DNA from: Gigantopelta aegis
Lineage: Eukaryota; Mollusca; Gastropoda; Neomphalida; Peltospiridae
Assembly (NCBI RefSeq): GCF_016097555.1
Contig: NC_054708.1
Coordinates: 2,987,750-3,051,749, forward strand
DNA length: 64,000 nt
Reading direction: 5' to 3'
The notes below the pieces were generated by a model. It saw nothing but the letters and a program-made list of their open reading frames with translations. It made no database searches and was not told where the DNA came from. Shown one piece after another: positions 12,370-24,948 of the stretch. A program made the translations under genes and the position numbers. Each line of letters opens with the position of its first letter. Within the stretch, counting starts at the first letter, position 1.

Positions 12370-13870
12370 CTGTATTTATTATAAAGTTAACTTTTAATTG
12401 GCTTTCATTGGTAAGGATGGTGTTAACGTGCGAAGTGATTAAAACCATGGACCACTTACTGTTGGTGTAATTCTGCAGGGTATGTATTTGATTTAATTAC
12501 ATGTGTTCTCGTTCACTGGGTCTCTTGGTAACTGTCGGTGTGCCCATCACACTGGTGTGTAACAACTACAGCTTTATGATGTATTTGACTCGTTACACAG
12601 GGTCTTTAATATTGGTTAACTGGCATGCAGTTTTGTGTATGTTCTAGATGCCGATAGCCTGTCCACTGTATAATGTGACGAGAATTGAGGAGCCGATTTT
12701 AATTTGCACTGGTTCACATAATTAATATCTGCTGTGAGTCATGACATTCTGTTTTTTTAATATCGCGGTAGGTAAACATCACAGACAGTTCCATGCATTT
12801 GGGTTCACAACGGTCCTTATTGACAGTTGCAGGTTAAACCACCTGAGACTGGCAGAATGTTTTAGTTCTGTGGCTTGTACTATGGAATAGTTGTAGCAGT
12901 TGATGTACTACCATGTTGTACTCAAGTCTGTTATGTATGTAGTCCATCAAATAGGCACCGTCTTTTGAGTGGGAATTTTTAGTTTATTCATTTCATTTTC
13001 TTTAATGTGTATTTATAATTTTCAATTAACGTTACAAATTTGTACTGAACCATTCTCATTTTTTGTAATATTTACAAATGTGAACAAATTTAATTTGGAC
13101 CTACAACTATCAATTATTATTAAAAAGTGGTATTTTTAATTCTTTAAAAACATTAGTCGGAGATTAAACAAATGCATACATAATGCAATAATAGCTTGCA
13201 TATAATTTTACTGAATGTAGAAGAAACTGCATAATACATTGGACTGTCATTAAACATTTAAGAATTTTACATAATTTTGTCACAAGATTTGCATCTTTGA
13301 TTTCATATTTTACTGCGAGTACTCCATGTACATACCAAATGGTGATGCATTCTAGTCTGCACACACAACGCTTGCTTTTACCATGTTATCACTGAAGCAC
13401 ATATTCCACCCGTTCACATGTTTGTTTAAACTTTCAGTTACTAGTTTTGTTTATGAGCTGCACAAATCCAATATATAGTTGTTTTCTTTCTAAAAAGAAA
13501 TATGCCCAACTTTCTATTTGTAAACTGTTATTGATAACTTGGTTGAATTTGTTTTTGGTCTCGCAGAAGTAGCAGTATCGGAGTGGTTAGATGTGTGTAG
13601 TATTAAAAACAGGCTCTGGTAGTAATAAACAACATGTCGAGTGCTTTAGAAATGTGTTTGTGTTTTCTTGTTGACTGGGATGCATTTACTTGAAGACAAG
13701 TTCTGTCCATTGTGGTACAGGCAGTAACGTTGAGACTTGTTTGTTTGAAAAGTATAAACTATGTTTATGTACATGTATGTATTCAAGACATTAATTTCTT
13801 GCTATTAAATTAATAGTAATTAAAATATTAGTTGCGTTTTTTGTTGTATCTAATCAAATTGGTTTAATTT
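12370..13870. other. Intergenic, nothing recognised
   Basis: AT-rich sequence without a supported exon, repeat array or element end. Confidence 0.4.
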
Positions 13871-13873
13871 CAG

Positions 13874-14205
13874 TTTGTATTGTTTAAGGATATCACTAGA
13901 GCACATGATTTATTAATCATTGGCTACTGGATGTCAAATTGGTTTAATTTCAGTTTGTATTGTTTAAGGATATCACTAGAGCACATGGTTTATTAATCAT
14001 TGGCTACTGGATGTCAAACATTTGGTAATTTTAACATTGTCTAAAGAGGAAATCTACATTTTTCAATCGGTGGTAAAAGATTTTTTATATTTGCACTGTC
14101 TTAGACAGGATGACGCATACCACGGCCTTTGATATACTGTCGGTCATGGCACACTGTCTGGAACAAGAAATGCGTCCACTGACAGGGATCCATCCTAAAC
14201 TTCTC
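13874..14205 (-). mobile_element. tRNA-derived SINE (tail type 1), with a partial internal duplication
   Basis: Minus-strand copy of the main SINE family. The tail ('cactagagcac', 'ttattaatcat', 'ggctactggatgtcaaa') precedes the body ('acaggatgacgcataccac'). The tail and its flank are tandemly duplicated: about 80 bp starting CAAATTGGTTTAATTTC occur at 13856 and 13936. The head is diverged. Confidence 0.7.
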
Positions 14206-14238
14206 AACACGTGTATTATGACCATAATGTTTGTTTAT

Positions 14239-14335
14239 ACAGTGAAACCTCGCTAAACCAGACACCCATGGTACCGAATAAAATGTCCAGTATTCAGAGG
14301 TGTCTGGTTTGCAGGGTTTTCTTGATGATATCTCT
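14239..14335. mobile_element. Possible pogo/Tigger-like terminal fragment
   Basis: CAGTGAAACCTCGCTAAACC follows a TA, as expected for a pogo-type end. An inverted GGTGTCTGGTTTGCAGG lies about 50 bp further in. The matching far end was not found, so this is a fragment at best. Confidence 0.35.
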
Positions 14336-14776
14336 AACAGGTGATTTTCCTACACACAAGTTTTCACTTGGTGACCTTAATGTTGGCTTAAATAAACATT
14401 CAAAAGTTTTAATGATTTTGAGTCAATCATCCGTGCGATAGTTCAACACGACAATGTTTCACTGGACATTCCCACATCTTGAAAATAAATGTTTTTAAAA
14501 TGAAAACAAATGTAAGCAATTTGAAGACTGTGAATTAAATTCATTGTTCTGTCGATCTCGGGAGCAAATTATGAGATATGTTTGTCGAGGAACTTTTGTG
14601 ACGGGCTTTCGGTCACATTCGTAATTTAAAAACATCTAACCCAAATCTTAACTCTGCCTATTTACAATAAAGCTTCAAATAAACACAACTCCTATGTGTG
14701 TACTATATTCTTCAAAGAAATTGCCAAAATTGTAAGGTATATTAGCTGTGGGGAATGGTTGTATGATAATCATAAA

Positions 14777-15015
14777 AGAAAAAGAAATGTTTTATTTAAT
14801 GACTCATTCAACACATTTTATTTACAGTTTTATGGTTAAGGACCACAGATATTGAGAGGAAACCCGCTTTTGCCATTTCATGGGCTATTTTCGATGAGCA
14901 GCAAGGGATCTTTTCTATGCACCATCCCATAGACAGGATAGCACATGCCACAGCCTTTGATATACCACTCGTCGTGCACTGGCTGGAATGGGAATCGATC
15001 CTAGACAGACTGCAC
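14777..15015 (-). mobile_element. tRNA-derived SINE (tail type 2)
   Basis: Minus-strand copy. The tail reads 'aaatgttttatttaatgac ... cattttatttacag ... ggttaaggaccac', followed by the shared body 'agcaagggatctttt', 'caccatcccatagacagg', 'gtgcactggctggaatg'. The tRNA-like head is partly lost. Confidence 0.75.
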
Positions 15016-15667
15016 ATACAGCAAGTGCTACGATATAATGATGAATTAATTGGGCAAACATTACAACCGGTAGTTCAGTATTACAGTAGGTTTTATGAAC
15101 ACCAAAGATCTTGAAGGATGATTGGGGTCAGAAGTGAAATCTGAATGATAAAAATGACTCGAAACAAAACAGTATCAACTGTATGGTGAACAGAATGAAA
15201 AAGATTGACAGAAATAATGTTCCAGTGATTAATGGACCTTTCTGGAAATTGTCAAAATCGAAAATGACGCCCCACACGTGTACTGGGCAACAGTGATGCA
15301 TGTACAAACTATGGAATGTGTTGATAAACCGACCTGAACGTTCTTTACTAGGATGTCTGGTCTTTATAGTTGATATTCATTTTTCATGTTCCCCTACTCT
15401 TTTTTTTTTTGCAGAGTATAGTTACTTAAATATCAAAGCTGTCAACTGATCTTTAATTGCTTAATTGTTATTTGCCAGCTGTGCCCTGCTACATGTAACG
15501 GCGATGACCGTCTGTCAGCAAACCCGAGTATATGCATATTGCGCTAGCAGAGTTTGCCGTCTGGTAAGCTGGCCAAAGTGATATTCCGAGCAAGTAGTGG
15601 CGCTATAATCATTGATAACGGTTTGAATGTCCGCTTTTTTACAGTTTACACTAAAGGAACACTTTGG
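15016..15667. other. Intergenic, nothing recognised
   Basis: No exon, array or element end was identified. Confidence 0.4.
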
Positions 15668-15895
15668 GACTGACTGGGTTTTTTCTCATTCCAACCAGTA
15701 CACCACAAGTGGTTAAAGACCATGGTATGTGCTTTCCTGTCTGTGGGGAAAGTGCAAATAAAAGATTATTTGCTGCTAATGAAAAAATGTAGCGGGTTTC
15801 CTTTGATGACTGTCATAATTACCAAATGTTTTTTATCCAATAGCCGATGATTAATTAATGTGATCTAGTGGTGTCGTTAAACAAAACAAACTTTT
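15668..15895 (+). mobile_element. tRNA-derived SINE (tail type 1), head missing
   Basis: The body 'ttctcattccaaccagta' to 'aatgtagcgggtttcc' is followed by the type 1 tail: 'accaaatg', 'ccaatagccgatgatta' and 'ggtgtcgttaaacaaaac'. The tRNA-like head is absent. Confidence 0.75.
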
Positions 15896-16014
15896 AACAT
15901 ACTCCAGATACCCAACAGAGAAAAGATGAAAACAATACATGAATGATTTCACAAAAAGAATTATGCTGGTAGAAAAATTCACTCATTGATGAGCTTGGGC
16001 ATTCCTGAATACAA

Positions 16015-16240
16015 ACCGGCCTCCGTGGCGTCATGGTAGGCCATCGGTCTACAGGCTGTTAGGTACTGGGTTCGGATCCCAGTCGAGGTATGGGATTTTA
16101 ATCCAGATACCGACTCCAAACCCCGAGTGCTCCGCAAGGCTCATTGGGTAGGTGTAAACCACTTGCACCGACCAGTGATCCATAACTGGTTCAACAATGG
16201 CCATGGTTTGTGCTATCCTGTGTACAGCAAAAAGTAGCAT
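16015..16240 (+). mobile_element. Second tRNA-derived SINE family
   Basis: The head has an A-box-like GGCGTCATGGTAGGCC and a B-box-like GGGTTCGGATCCCAG, followed by 'ataccgactccaaacccc' and 'ttgggtaggtgtaaacc'. This head differs from that of the main SINE family. The 3' boundary runs into sequence resembling the main family's body. Confidence 0.65.
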
Positions 16241-17437
16241 TCAGCTTGAACATCAAAAACCAAACCAATATAATAAAATTAAAAACAATTTATTAACATG
16301 GAATAAACCAGCTATGCTTGAAATGCATAAAGTTGACATGTATTACTCCTGTACTTTGTTCACGTGTCTGCCAACCAGAAAACTGCCATGGGATTATAAT
16401 GCCATCTGAAACCTTCCTGTCTCTATTTGATGTAACATTACTCTTCAAAGCACATCAAAGTTTTCTGGATTTGTTTATCCCATTGTCATATTTTTTTTTA
16501 TCTCTGGTTAACTCGCTTTTAATTTGTTTTTGAAAACAAAACAACTAAATGCTCAAGTTGCCCAATTAAGGACTGGTTGATTTCAATAACACAATTATTA
16601 CTTAAATGCTAACAATTTTTAGGTGATTTTATGCCAGTTTAAAAAAAAAAAATTGTGCACAAAACTTGCATGGTCACTGGAGAACCCAGATCCTAGCTTT
16701 GAGTTACCAGTTAAAGTTAAATTAAATTTATGTCCCGAGTGAAATATGAAAATTATATCGACAAGGCCATTGGTTTGTAAGTGTCAAATGATCCAATAGT
16801 ATCGTTTGTTACACCAATACAGAATATTTCTCACAGAAAATATGAAAAATATTTTCCCCATTATGAGTGTCTGCTGGGGGTAATAATTGGAGTTATCAAT
16901 GGTAAGACCAGGTACCTGCAATCCAGTTTGCAATAATTCACTCAAATTATATTTGGGCATAACGTGAACTTTTAAAAAGCACGTTCTGGTCCTACATTCT
17001 GACACTGGATGTCAGGACAGCTCCAACGACGCACTCATCCACGACACGCTCATCCACGTACACTTGAAAGGCATCCAGAGCCAAGTAATTTATAGACCTG
17101 TAATGTAATTCATACACATGTACTCAAGGCACCATCGTATCGGACATAAAGCCTATGAAGATGTGATTTCTTCACATCCAGAGATGTCGGCTCCTTCCTA
17201 CATTTACTGTAAAAAGTCATCTTTGAAACAGTAATACTTTAAACAAAACGATGCTTCAAACACAACATCTGCACAGATTTAACCAGCAATTATGAGAACT
17301 TAAAAACTGACCCAAATTTTGGGACAACCTGCTTCTAATAAATTGTAATAAGTTTTGGATATACAAAGATTTACTGAAATCTTGGATTTTCTGTAATTTG
17401 GGTTTTTTCTTCTCACAGATCTTTTGTTTGTTTTAAG
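16241..17437. other. Intergenic region 3' of RBM18, nothing recognised
   Basis: AT-rich. It probably includes the RBM18 3' UTR on the minus strand, but no convincing minus-strand AATAAA close to the stop was seen. Confidence 0.35.
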
Positions 17438-20400
17438 TCATTTCCTCCTCTTGTTTCTGTACGGCTCACTGTTCTGTGGTCTTCTACCCAGATGACTGTT
17501 TCTCAGAGTTGACTGACTGTTTTTCAGAGTTAACGTTCTTTGCTTTCTTACAACTTCCACATTTGCCATGCTCAGTTTGCTGCTTCCCGGCGGTGCTGTT
17601 GGCTTGGTGGAAATCTCAAATTCTTCTTTTTTATTTTCCATCATTTTCAGTCTTGCCTCAATGATTTTGATTTTAGCTTCACTGCTGTAAAAAAAAAAAA
17701 AACCAGGAACAATATTTAACATTGATACATGAATAAATAAAATTCTAATGGATATTTCAGTAGAGTGATGACTGGCTTGAAAATTGTTATATGGATGGGG
17801 GGGGGGGGGGGGGGTATTATATTACACTACTAAAATAGCTGTTTGTGATGATTATACAAAAAAATCCTAAAAAAACAATGATTGACAATATCACTAATAT
17901 TTTTATGAAGATCAAATACATTTTTGACATCAATTGTTAGTGGTATAAAATTAATGTTCCTCATATCTGTAAACAACATACTTTCAATGTTTAAGCATAA
18001 AAAAGCTGAGTAAACACACCCATTCATGCTGACTAATTTTGATTTGATTTAACTGACCACACTTTAAAAGAATCACTCACAGTCCTGCCTCATAGATGAA
18101 CTCTACATATTCATTTATTTATTCATTTACTTTTACTATACTTGACCGATATATAAAATTATTACATAACGAAAATATATCTCAATTCTTATTGGTCAAA
18201 AGCCAGTCAGATGACCTTCCATAAATAGTGTTATTAATCACTTACCAGTAATAGGTAGCAAACGGCCTACGTCATATGCATCTTAGCGGGCCTATACCAC
18301 CAGAAGAGGGCCGCAAATGGAGAATTACATATAAGCGCATGGGCTATACAAGGCTTTTACTTCCGGTATAATTTTTCTAGCACACGTTACCTCAGGAAGA
18401 TTATACCGCTTTGTTGTGAGATTTTCTAATAAAGGTAAGTTTACTTGTTATGATATAAACTGTTTTTGTAAATAATATATTTTAATTTATTTCCGAAGCG
18501 AATGTATTGTAAATTACGAATTCTGATGAAGTACATTTAACAATTATAACCGAATTGGACGTATTATCGTATACAACTGTTGTCATAAAATGAAAGTTGC
18601 CTCCCTTACGTAAAGAAATGGCAGACGACAACACCAAGTTTATTCAACATACTGAGTGAAATTTGTTACGCAAAAGCAGAACGAAAGTAGAATCCCTTCC
18701 CGTATATATCGTCAAAAACAGTGAGATCAGGAGAACAAATGTTAGATGTTTTGGCTAACAATATACTACGATGCGAAATGTTATCGGAATTTGGGGATAA
18801 CCCAGACGACGGAATTGAAATTTCTGGGAATGGCCATCAACAATTCAGAAAATGATACCGAAGATAGCGGCTTGTGTCAAGCAGGCGTATCGCGATTTCA
18901 TGACGTTACAGACAAGTTTTTAGAAGATACTGCAAACAAAAACACGATCTACAAGACTAAGTCTGATGTGAAAAGTTTCACTGACTGGTTGAAAAGCAAG
19001 TAGTTGAGAAACACGGAAAACTTCCCACCAACTGATGAGCTTGATACTCTGCTAGCCAGATTTTACTTACGTACGTTTAACTAACACATGTTTATAGTTA
19101 ATTTATTCAATATGAATATATTTTCATATCTTAAAAAAAAATATATATAAAAAATATATATATATATATTTTTTTTTTTTTTAAATATTATTATTATGTT
19201 TTGTTTGTTTATTGATTTAGTTTTAGCTTTTTTTGTGGCACACATCTTTCAGTAAATTCCAGTGAACAGATGATAGAAGAAACTTTTTAGGGTACCAAAG
19301 ATGTGGTAAACATCCTATAAATGATCTCTGTTCCAAAGTTTGTTTTGTTTCATTTCTTACATCTATACTACTTCAAGCATTGTTAACCAGTGAAAAATGT
19401 CATTTTTATCATTCCAGTAAAAGGTGATTAATAAATATGTCATTAAATGGGTGTTTTCACATTGTCCTTGTTATAGGTCCTCGGACAGTTGCCTCAGGCC
19501 AATACAGCCTGCCTCGGGCCAATACAGCTGTCCTTGGACATATAACAAGGCCAATATGAAAAGACCCATTTAATAACATAATAATATTGCCCTGAGATGA
19601 TCCCACTAGTCCGATCAAAAGTGATATTGCCCTGGAAGATTTAACCAATGAAAAAAAGATGAGACAAAATTCTATCCAATTAATGAATAGGTAACGTAAT
19701 GCAACGTCAACTGCTAATTCTATTGTAATATAAACAACCACAAACTTGTGACAAAAGGCTTTGCTGTGCTTCAATAAAATATAACATCTTTATTCATACT
19801 GATTTAATTCCGCAAATATGACAAAGACAAGGCCAGTAATCGTCAAATTGTGTAAGGAATATCTCGCAGATTTAGAAATGTACATGATACATTAAAATGC
19901 ATTTGGAGGTAATCGGTAACTGTTCAGTTTAAATGTATGTTCAGATTTATTGTATTTTGTTTTTTATTTTGTTATTAATATGATTTTGACACTCTTGCTT
20001 GTCATATTATCTCTAACTTAATTTTTTTCTTTTTAATATTTCAACTGTTTATTTTCACATTCCTCTGCTTGTCATACGACGACATAGGATTATGTGACGT
20101 TATTAAATCTCATCAGTTTGAACTCAGTGCTGGAAATTATAAGAATTAGCATATTTCGATTCTGATAAATAACGCAGTAATGTAGGAGTTTATGGATTTT
20201 ATTATGTAATAAAATAATTACTGACCTTATTTCGGGCAATATCAGGTTTTATGGACTGAAAAAAACTGATATTGACCAAGGCCAATGGCTGAGATCAATA
20301 TCAATTTCTTCAGTCCGTAAAACCTGATACTGCACTCAATGATGGTCAATAATTGATAAGTATATACTGTGAATGTTTAAAACATACATTCACAGAAGAC

Positions 20401-22606
20401 TATTTGGTTGTCACTGATTTGATGTTGATGATGCTGACAAATCTAAATATTACTGATGTTACTCAACTTAATGCCAGTATATCTAGTTTGTAAATCCGGT
20501 ATAACAAACTTACCTTAAGTTACTACATGCCTCATTTGTTACAGATGTACTCTTGCAAAAAGCTAGTTCCTATACAAATAGAATTCAAACATTTTAAATA
20601 TAAATCTTTAGGGGGAGGGGTGTAAATAAAAATTAATATGCTATTATACATATTTTTTTTACTACTCTTTTTAAAACAAAAATTGAAATTTATGTTTTTA
20701 TTATTTTTTATGGTCATACAGCTTAAGTGAATCATTTGATGAATTCAACTGACAATGTAATGTACATGGTAAAAAACCTGGACATTAATCAGAAACTTTA
20801 AAAATGGTAAAAAAATAAAAAAATTTTTTATTGTAATCTTATGAAATTTTCCAATATTTGAAATGGGATATCATTCCCTCTATTTTTGTTAAATTGGTCA
20901 ATCTAGCAATGCTGAATGAACTCAGCACATTACTTCTTCTAGGCTCCTAACTTACAAGTCATCTGACCACAAGATTTCCATTAATGTATCTGCACATCTC
21001 ATTCAACAATCATTTAAATCTGGATACATGATGACAACAATAAATTTATGATCACATACCGGTTTCTGTGCGCGAGCCCAGCGGACAACCAGTCTCTGGG
21101 ACAGTGCTAACTTTCCATCCAGTCCTTTGATGGCTCTCTCTGCAACCTAGATGTGCAATAAACACATACTGATTAATCAACAACAAAAACTTAACACGAA
21201 AAGAAAGGAATATTTGTTTAGCAAAACGTTGGCACATTTTATTAATTTTTAAACTATGGCTGTTTAACATGAGTTATTTCAATATTTGGTCGAGAGAGAG
21301 GAAACCTACTGCTGCCACATGGGCTACTTCTACCAATTAAGCAGCCAGTTATTCTCAATTAAGAAAATCTTGAGCCTATAGGAACTTTCTGTTCTTTATC
21401 CTTAACATATAGAAACTGTCTGTTCTTTATCCTTAACACATAGGCACTCTCTGTTCTTTATCCTTAACATATAGGAACTCTCTGTTCTTTATTCTTAACA
21501 TATACACTCTCTGTTCTTTATCCTTAAAATATAGGAACTCTCTGTTTTTTATCTTTAACCTTTTTGTTCTTTATGTTTAACATATAGAAACGTTTCTGTT
21601 CTTTATCTTTAACCTATAGGAACCTTTTTGTTCTTTATGTTTAACATATAGAAACGTTTCTGTTCTTTATCTTTAACCTATAGGAACCTTTTTGTTCTTT
21701 ATGTTTAACATATAGAAACGTTTCTGTTCTTTATCTTTAACCTATAGGAACCTTTTTGTTCTTTACACGTTACCTGTCAGTGTCACTGGATTTACCTGTT
21801 TTTTGTTGAAACTGACAAAACAATAACCCCTCGGTTTGCCAACATCAGGTCCTTCCTTGTGGTAGAGAAAGTCAAACTTCTTCAAGTCACCAAACTTCTG
21901 AACTAACTTCAAGAGAGTGAACCTGTTATTTAAATATTAGTTCATTAATTAAATACATTAGCTAAAGACGTTCACAAATAAACCCACTCATCCCCCAACC
22001 ACTGCAGAACCACCTTTAATAAAAGAATGAATTATATAATGTAAACATACTCATGGGCATACATGCTCCCATTTTGGGTGGGGATGTGGACAAGCTTATT
22101 TTTGCTTGCATTAAATGAAAATACCCAAATCTGGAATTATTTATTGAAATATTCATATCTGTATTACTACCAAACACCTACAGAGGGTTCAACATTAATC
22201 ACTACATATCTGTATGGATTACAATTATAAGTGTGAAAAGTTGCTCCAACCCTGAGGGAGGCGCAGCTGACTAAACCCTCCCCCCAACCCCATCCCCCAC
22301 CCACCTCGTACGTTTAGGAACAACACTGATTTCCTACATCAAAATGGACAACTAACACATAAACGTGTACACTACTTTATTTATTTTTCAGTCTACTTGT
22401 TCATCTTATTTTGAAGTAAACCGTTTAGAAATCTTTCTGAACTGACAGAAATACTGTGTATGGACGAGCCTGTAAGAATGTTGTTAGGACGTATATTGAG
22501 CGACTCACTCTGTGATCCGTGAGTCAAGGTTACCAATCCACAAGCGATAGTCCGACTCGTCACCCAGTTCCTGTGACACAGGCACGGGAATGGAGCAGCC
22601 AGGCTC
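17438..22606 (-). CDS. RBM18: RNA-binding protein 18, RRM protein (5' end not found)
   Basis: Five minus-strand exons join in frame: 22606-22509, 21922-21796, 21146-21060, 20569-20514 and 17684-17438 (stop). Exon one gives RLWIGNLD, the RNP2 part of an RRM. Exon two has RGYCFVSF, the RNP1 part. Exon three has [16 protein letters not shown], nearly identical in my memory to vertebrate RBM18. Exons four and five join as [19 protein letters not shown], matching the conserved C-terminal helix. The assembled part is 204 residues, against about 190 in human. The block expected after the RRM (KRYDH... in human) was not found, so a short exon may lie between 21060 and 20569. The first exon here starts in phase 0 with Glu, so the initiator Met lies upstream, unseen. 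RBM18 is a single-RRM protein of poorly known function, presumed to bind RNA. The last intron carries a Crypton-like fragment and two foldbacks. Confidence 0.9.
17798..17815. repeat. Poly-G tract
   Basis: A run of about 18 G lies in the last intron of RBM18. Similar long G or C runs occur near 9871, 32323, 48323, 59287 and 61831. Their lengths are likely unstable and error-prone in assembly. Confidence 0.8.
18608..19085 (+). pseudogene. Crypton/QRICH1-like N-terminal domain fragment, broken
   Basis: The frame opened by Met at 18746 contains [18 protein letters not shown] and SFTDWLKSK. After an in-frame TAG near 19000 it continues [17 protein letters not shown]. This resembles the N-terminal domain found with Crypton-type tyrosine recombinases and in QRICH1/KIAA1958-like proteins, which are abundant in mollusc genomes. 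Upstream, at 18617, ATG starts MADDNTKF in another frame and soon stops. Only the N-terminal part is present, with no recombinase domain, so it is a decayed fragment or retained exon. It lies on the strand opposite RBM18, inside its last intron. A GTAAGT at about 18435 could belong to an upstream leader exon. The family call rests on remembered motifs. Confidence 0.5.
19440..19578. repeat. Foldback palindrome
   Basis: The left arm runs from TGTCATTAAATGGG to about GGTCCTCGGACAG and the right arm is its near-inverse, ending CCCATTTAATAACA. The loop has two copies of GCCTC(A/G)GGCCAATACAG. Arms are about 50 bp. Confidence 0.65.
20216..20354. repeat. Foldback palindrome
   Basis: Arms run from AATTACTGACC to ACTGATATTGA and back to GGTCAATAATT. 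The centre is CCAAGGCCAATGGCTGAGA. It lies about 160 bp 3' of the RBM18 exon at 20514-20569 in transcript terms. Confidence 0.65.
21380..21770. repeat. Tandem array with a two-level repeat
   Basis: A unit of about 30-32 bp (CTCTGTTCTTTATCCTTAAC with ATATAGGA) passes into a higher-order unit of about 64 bp that alternates CCTATAGGAACC with ATATAGAAACGTTTCTG. It lies in an RBM18 intron and its end almost touches the exon at 21796. Confidence 0.75.
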
Positions 22607-22806
22607 CTGCACTGTGAAAACAAAACATGGCCGTCACAGTAAAACACACTATAGCTATGTCAAAACAATGTGCAGGTATCAGCGTATGCCAGTGCAATAA
22701 AACGTACATTACACTCAACAACAATATAATATTCATATAGCAATGAAAACTGGGCACTGACCTGTAAGCTGAGCACCATACAGTGGCCATATATGCAATG
22801 GATCTC

Positions 22807-22913
22807 GGCCCCTTTCCACGAAGCGATCTTAGGGCTAAGATCACCTTAGGTGCATAGCTACCTTATGCACTTAAGGTGATCTTAGGGCTAAGATCACTTT
22901 GTGGAACGAGGCC
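22807..22913. mobile_element. Short MITE, nearly all terminal inverted repeat
   Basis: The arms GGCC(C/T)CGTTCCAC-like, then GATCTTAG(G/C)(G/C)CTAAGATCACC, fold back on each other around CTAC. Each arm holds its own small palindrome, CTTAGGGCTAAG. GATC lies just outside both ends and may be the target duplication. Confidence 0.65.
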
Positions 22914-22989
22914 CTGATCATATAGGCCTACCCATCAACTGACCCATGGCATTTGCTAACAACTGCCGGTAGTAGGGGAGTATAGTAGG

Positions 22990-24627
22990 TGGAAGGAAGG
23001 AAATGTTTTATTTAACAATGCACTCGATGAATTTTATTTACGGTTATATGGCGTCAGACATATGGTTAAGGACCACACAGATATTGACAGAGGAAACCTG
23101 CTGTCCCACTTCATGAGCTACTCTTTTTTCGATTAGCAGCAATGGATCTTTTATATGCACCATCCCACAGACAGGATATTACATACCACAGCCTTTGAAT
23201 GAAGAAAATCTAAATGGAATCATATTTCTTGATTTTAAAAAAGCTTTTGATGTTGTGGACCATTCAATTCTGATGCAAAAGTTAAACATTTATGGCTGCA
23301 AAGGGAATTCTCTTAACTTGTTCCAATCTTATTTAAATAACAGAACACAGCAAGTCACTATAGGAATGGCAACATCAAAACGTAAGTCCATTATTTATGG
23401 TGTTCCACAGGGTTCAATACTAGGACCTCTTCTCTTTATACTGTACATAAATGATCTTCCACTATACATTGAACATTGTAACACCAGTATGTATGCAGAT
23501 GTTTCAACAATGTTGATGTCTGGGAAACTGTTACTCAAATTCAAGATAAACTACAGCAAGATCTGAATAGTGTAGAAAAATGGTGTTCCTATAATAAAAT
23601 GTTCATAAACACAAAAAAGACCAAATATATGACTATAGGAACAAGACAAAAAGTTACAATCCAAAATAATATTTATCTTATATTCAGAACGTCTGCAACA
23701 CACTGATTGTAAAAACCTTTTAGGAATCAAAGTTGATAATAATTTAAAATGGACAAATCAGGCTAAACGCGTGTTCCTTGATCTCTAAACAACTGTATTT
23801 TTTATTGAAAATTATTACGTATTAAAATTTAGATGCAAGAAAACTTTTCTACAATGGGTATATTTTACCATTCATTGATTACTGCTGTGTAATTTGGGGA
23901 AACTGTAATGAGGATGGATTAGAACGTTTATTAAAACTGCAAATGAGAGCTGCAAGGATGATATTAGATGTAGATCCTATTACTCCATCTGCCCCACTAT
24001 TTAAATAGTTAAAATGGATGACAATGGAAATAAGAATCCACTATCACAAATGTTTACAAATTTATAAATGCCTATGCAATGAAGGCCCAAACTATCTGTC
24101 ATACTTATTAATATATGTTGGAGAAAACAATCCCTACAACCTTCGAAATGTAGAGCATAGAAATCTATTAATTCCAAAACCTAAAATGTCTTTATTTAAA
24201 CATGCTTTCAGTTACTCTGGACCAGTACTTTGGAATTCCAATTACCTAAAGCTATCTGATCATCGCCAAATACTGCTGTTTTTAAATACAGACACAAGAA
24301 ATATTTTCAAAAATAATACCATTTGTACATATATCTGTTTATTGTCATATATGTATTTTCTATTTGTTTATAAATGTATGTATTGTAATTCTGTATCGTT
24401 TGTACCTGGGGGCCTCAAGGAAGATTAGCTTTTGCTCACTGTGTTACCCTCACTAAATAAAGAATTTATTATTATTATTATTATTATCATACTATTATTT
24501 GTTACACCAGTTGTGGAGTACTGGCTGGAATGAGAAATAACCCAAAGGGTCCACTAACGGGGATCGATCCTAGATCGACCGCGCATCAATCGAACGCTTT
24601 AACACTGGGCTACGTCCCACCCCGTAT
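22990..24627 (-). mobile_element. tRNA-derived SINE (tail type 2) split by a LINE
   Basis: The left part (22990-23196) has the tail and body down to 'cacagcctttg'. The right part (24500-24627) resumes at 'tttgttacaccagttgtg' and ends with the inverted tRNA-like head ('gggctacgtcccacccc'). An uninterrupted copy at 46203-46547 shows these parts are normally contiguous. TTTG at both junctions could be a short target duplication. Confidence 0.8.
23197..24490 (+). mobile_element. LINE fragment, RT to 3' end, Jockey/CR1-like, degenerate
   Basis: The fragment starts inside the reverse transcriptase. It includes FLDFKKAFDVVDHSIL, then GVPQGSILGPLLFILYINDL. The catalytic box reads MYADV, where YADD is expected. 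The rest, in shifted frames, includes LPFIDYCCVIWGNC, MRAARMILDVDP and YNLRNVEHRNLLIP, which are typical of the C-terminal part of Jockey-superfamily LINEs. Stops and frameshifts separate the pieces, so it is inactive. It ends in AATAAAGAATT and an (ATT)n tail. It is 5' truncated and sits within the SINE at 22990-24627. The exact clade (CR1, L2 or Rex) is not resolved. Confidence 0.8.
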
Positions 24628-24948
24628 AGTAGGTGGTTACAAGTGCCTCTTAACAATGCCAGAAGTAACTACTGAACACTCTGAAGTGGTCAGACTAAGC
24701 CCACAGCTAAAGCAGGTGTGTGTAAGGATAGCCACAAGAGACAAGCACATGTTGCTGTTGGAGAGACAAGGATTGGGCTGTGGAGTTGGACAGCGAAAGA
24801 AGTTGAAAGATAGGATCAGCTGTTAAAATGGCAAGAAAGAGGATGGAATTCACAGGAGAGAAAAGAAAGGGGGCAGTGGGATAACAACCCCCAAAACCTA
24901 CATGTAGTTTTACTGGCAATCACAACAGTGTTATCAAAACGAGTTCCC
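24628..24948. other. Intergenic, nothing recognised
   Basis: Purine-rich stretches near 24780-24870. No gene or element end was found. Confidence 0.35.

Noticed and set aside
20700-20725. LYDHKK string resembling the missing RBM18 KRYDH block
   Set aside because: It is followed at once by TAA TAA and has no donor, so it is likely chance.
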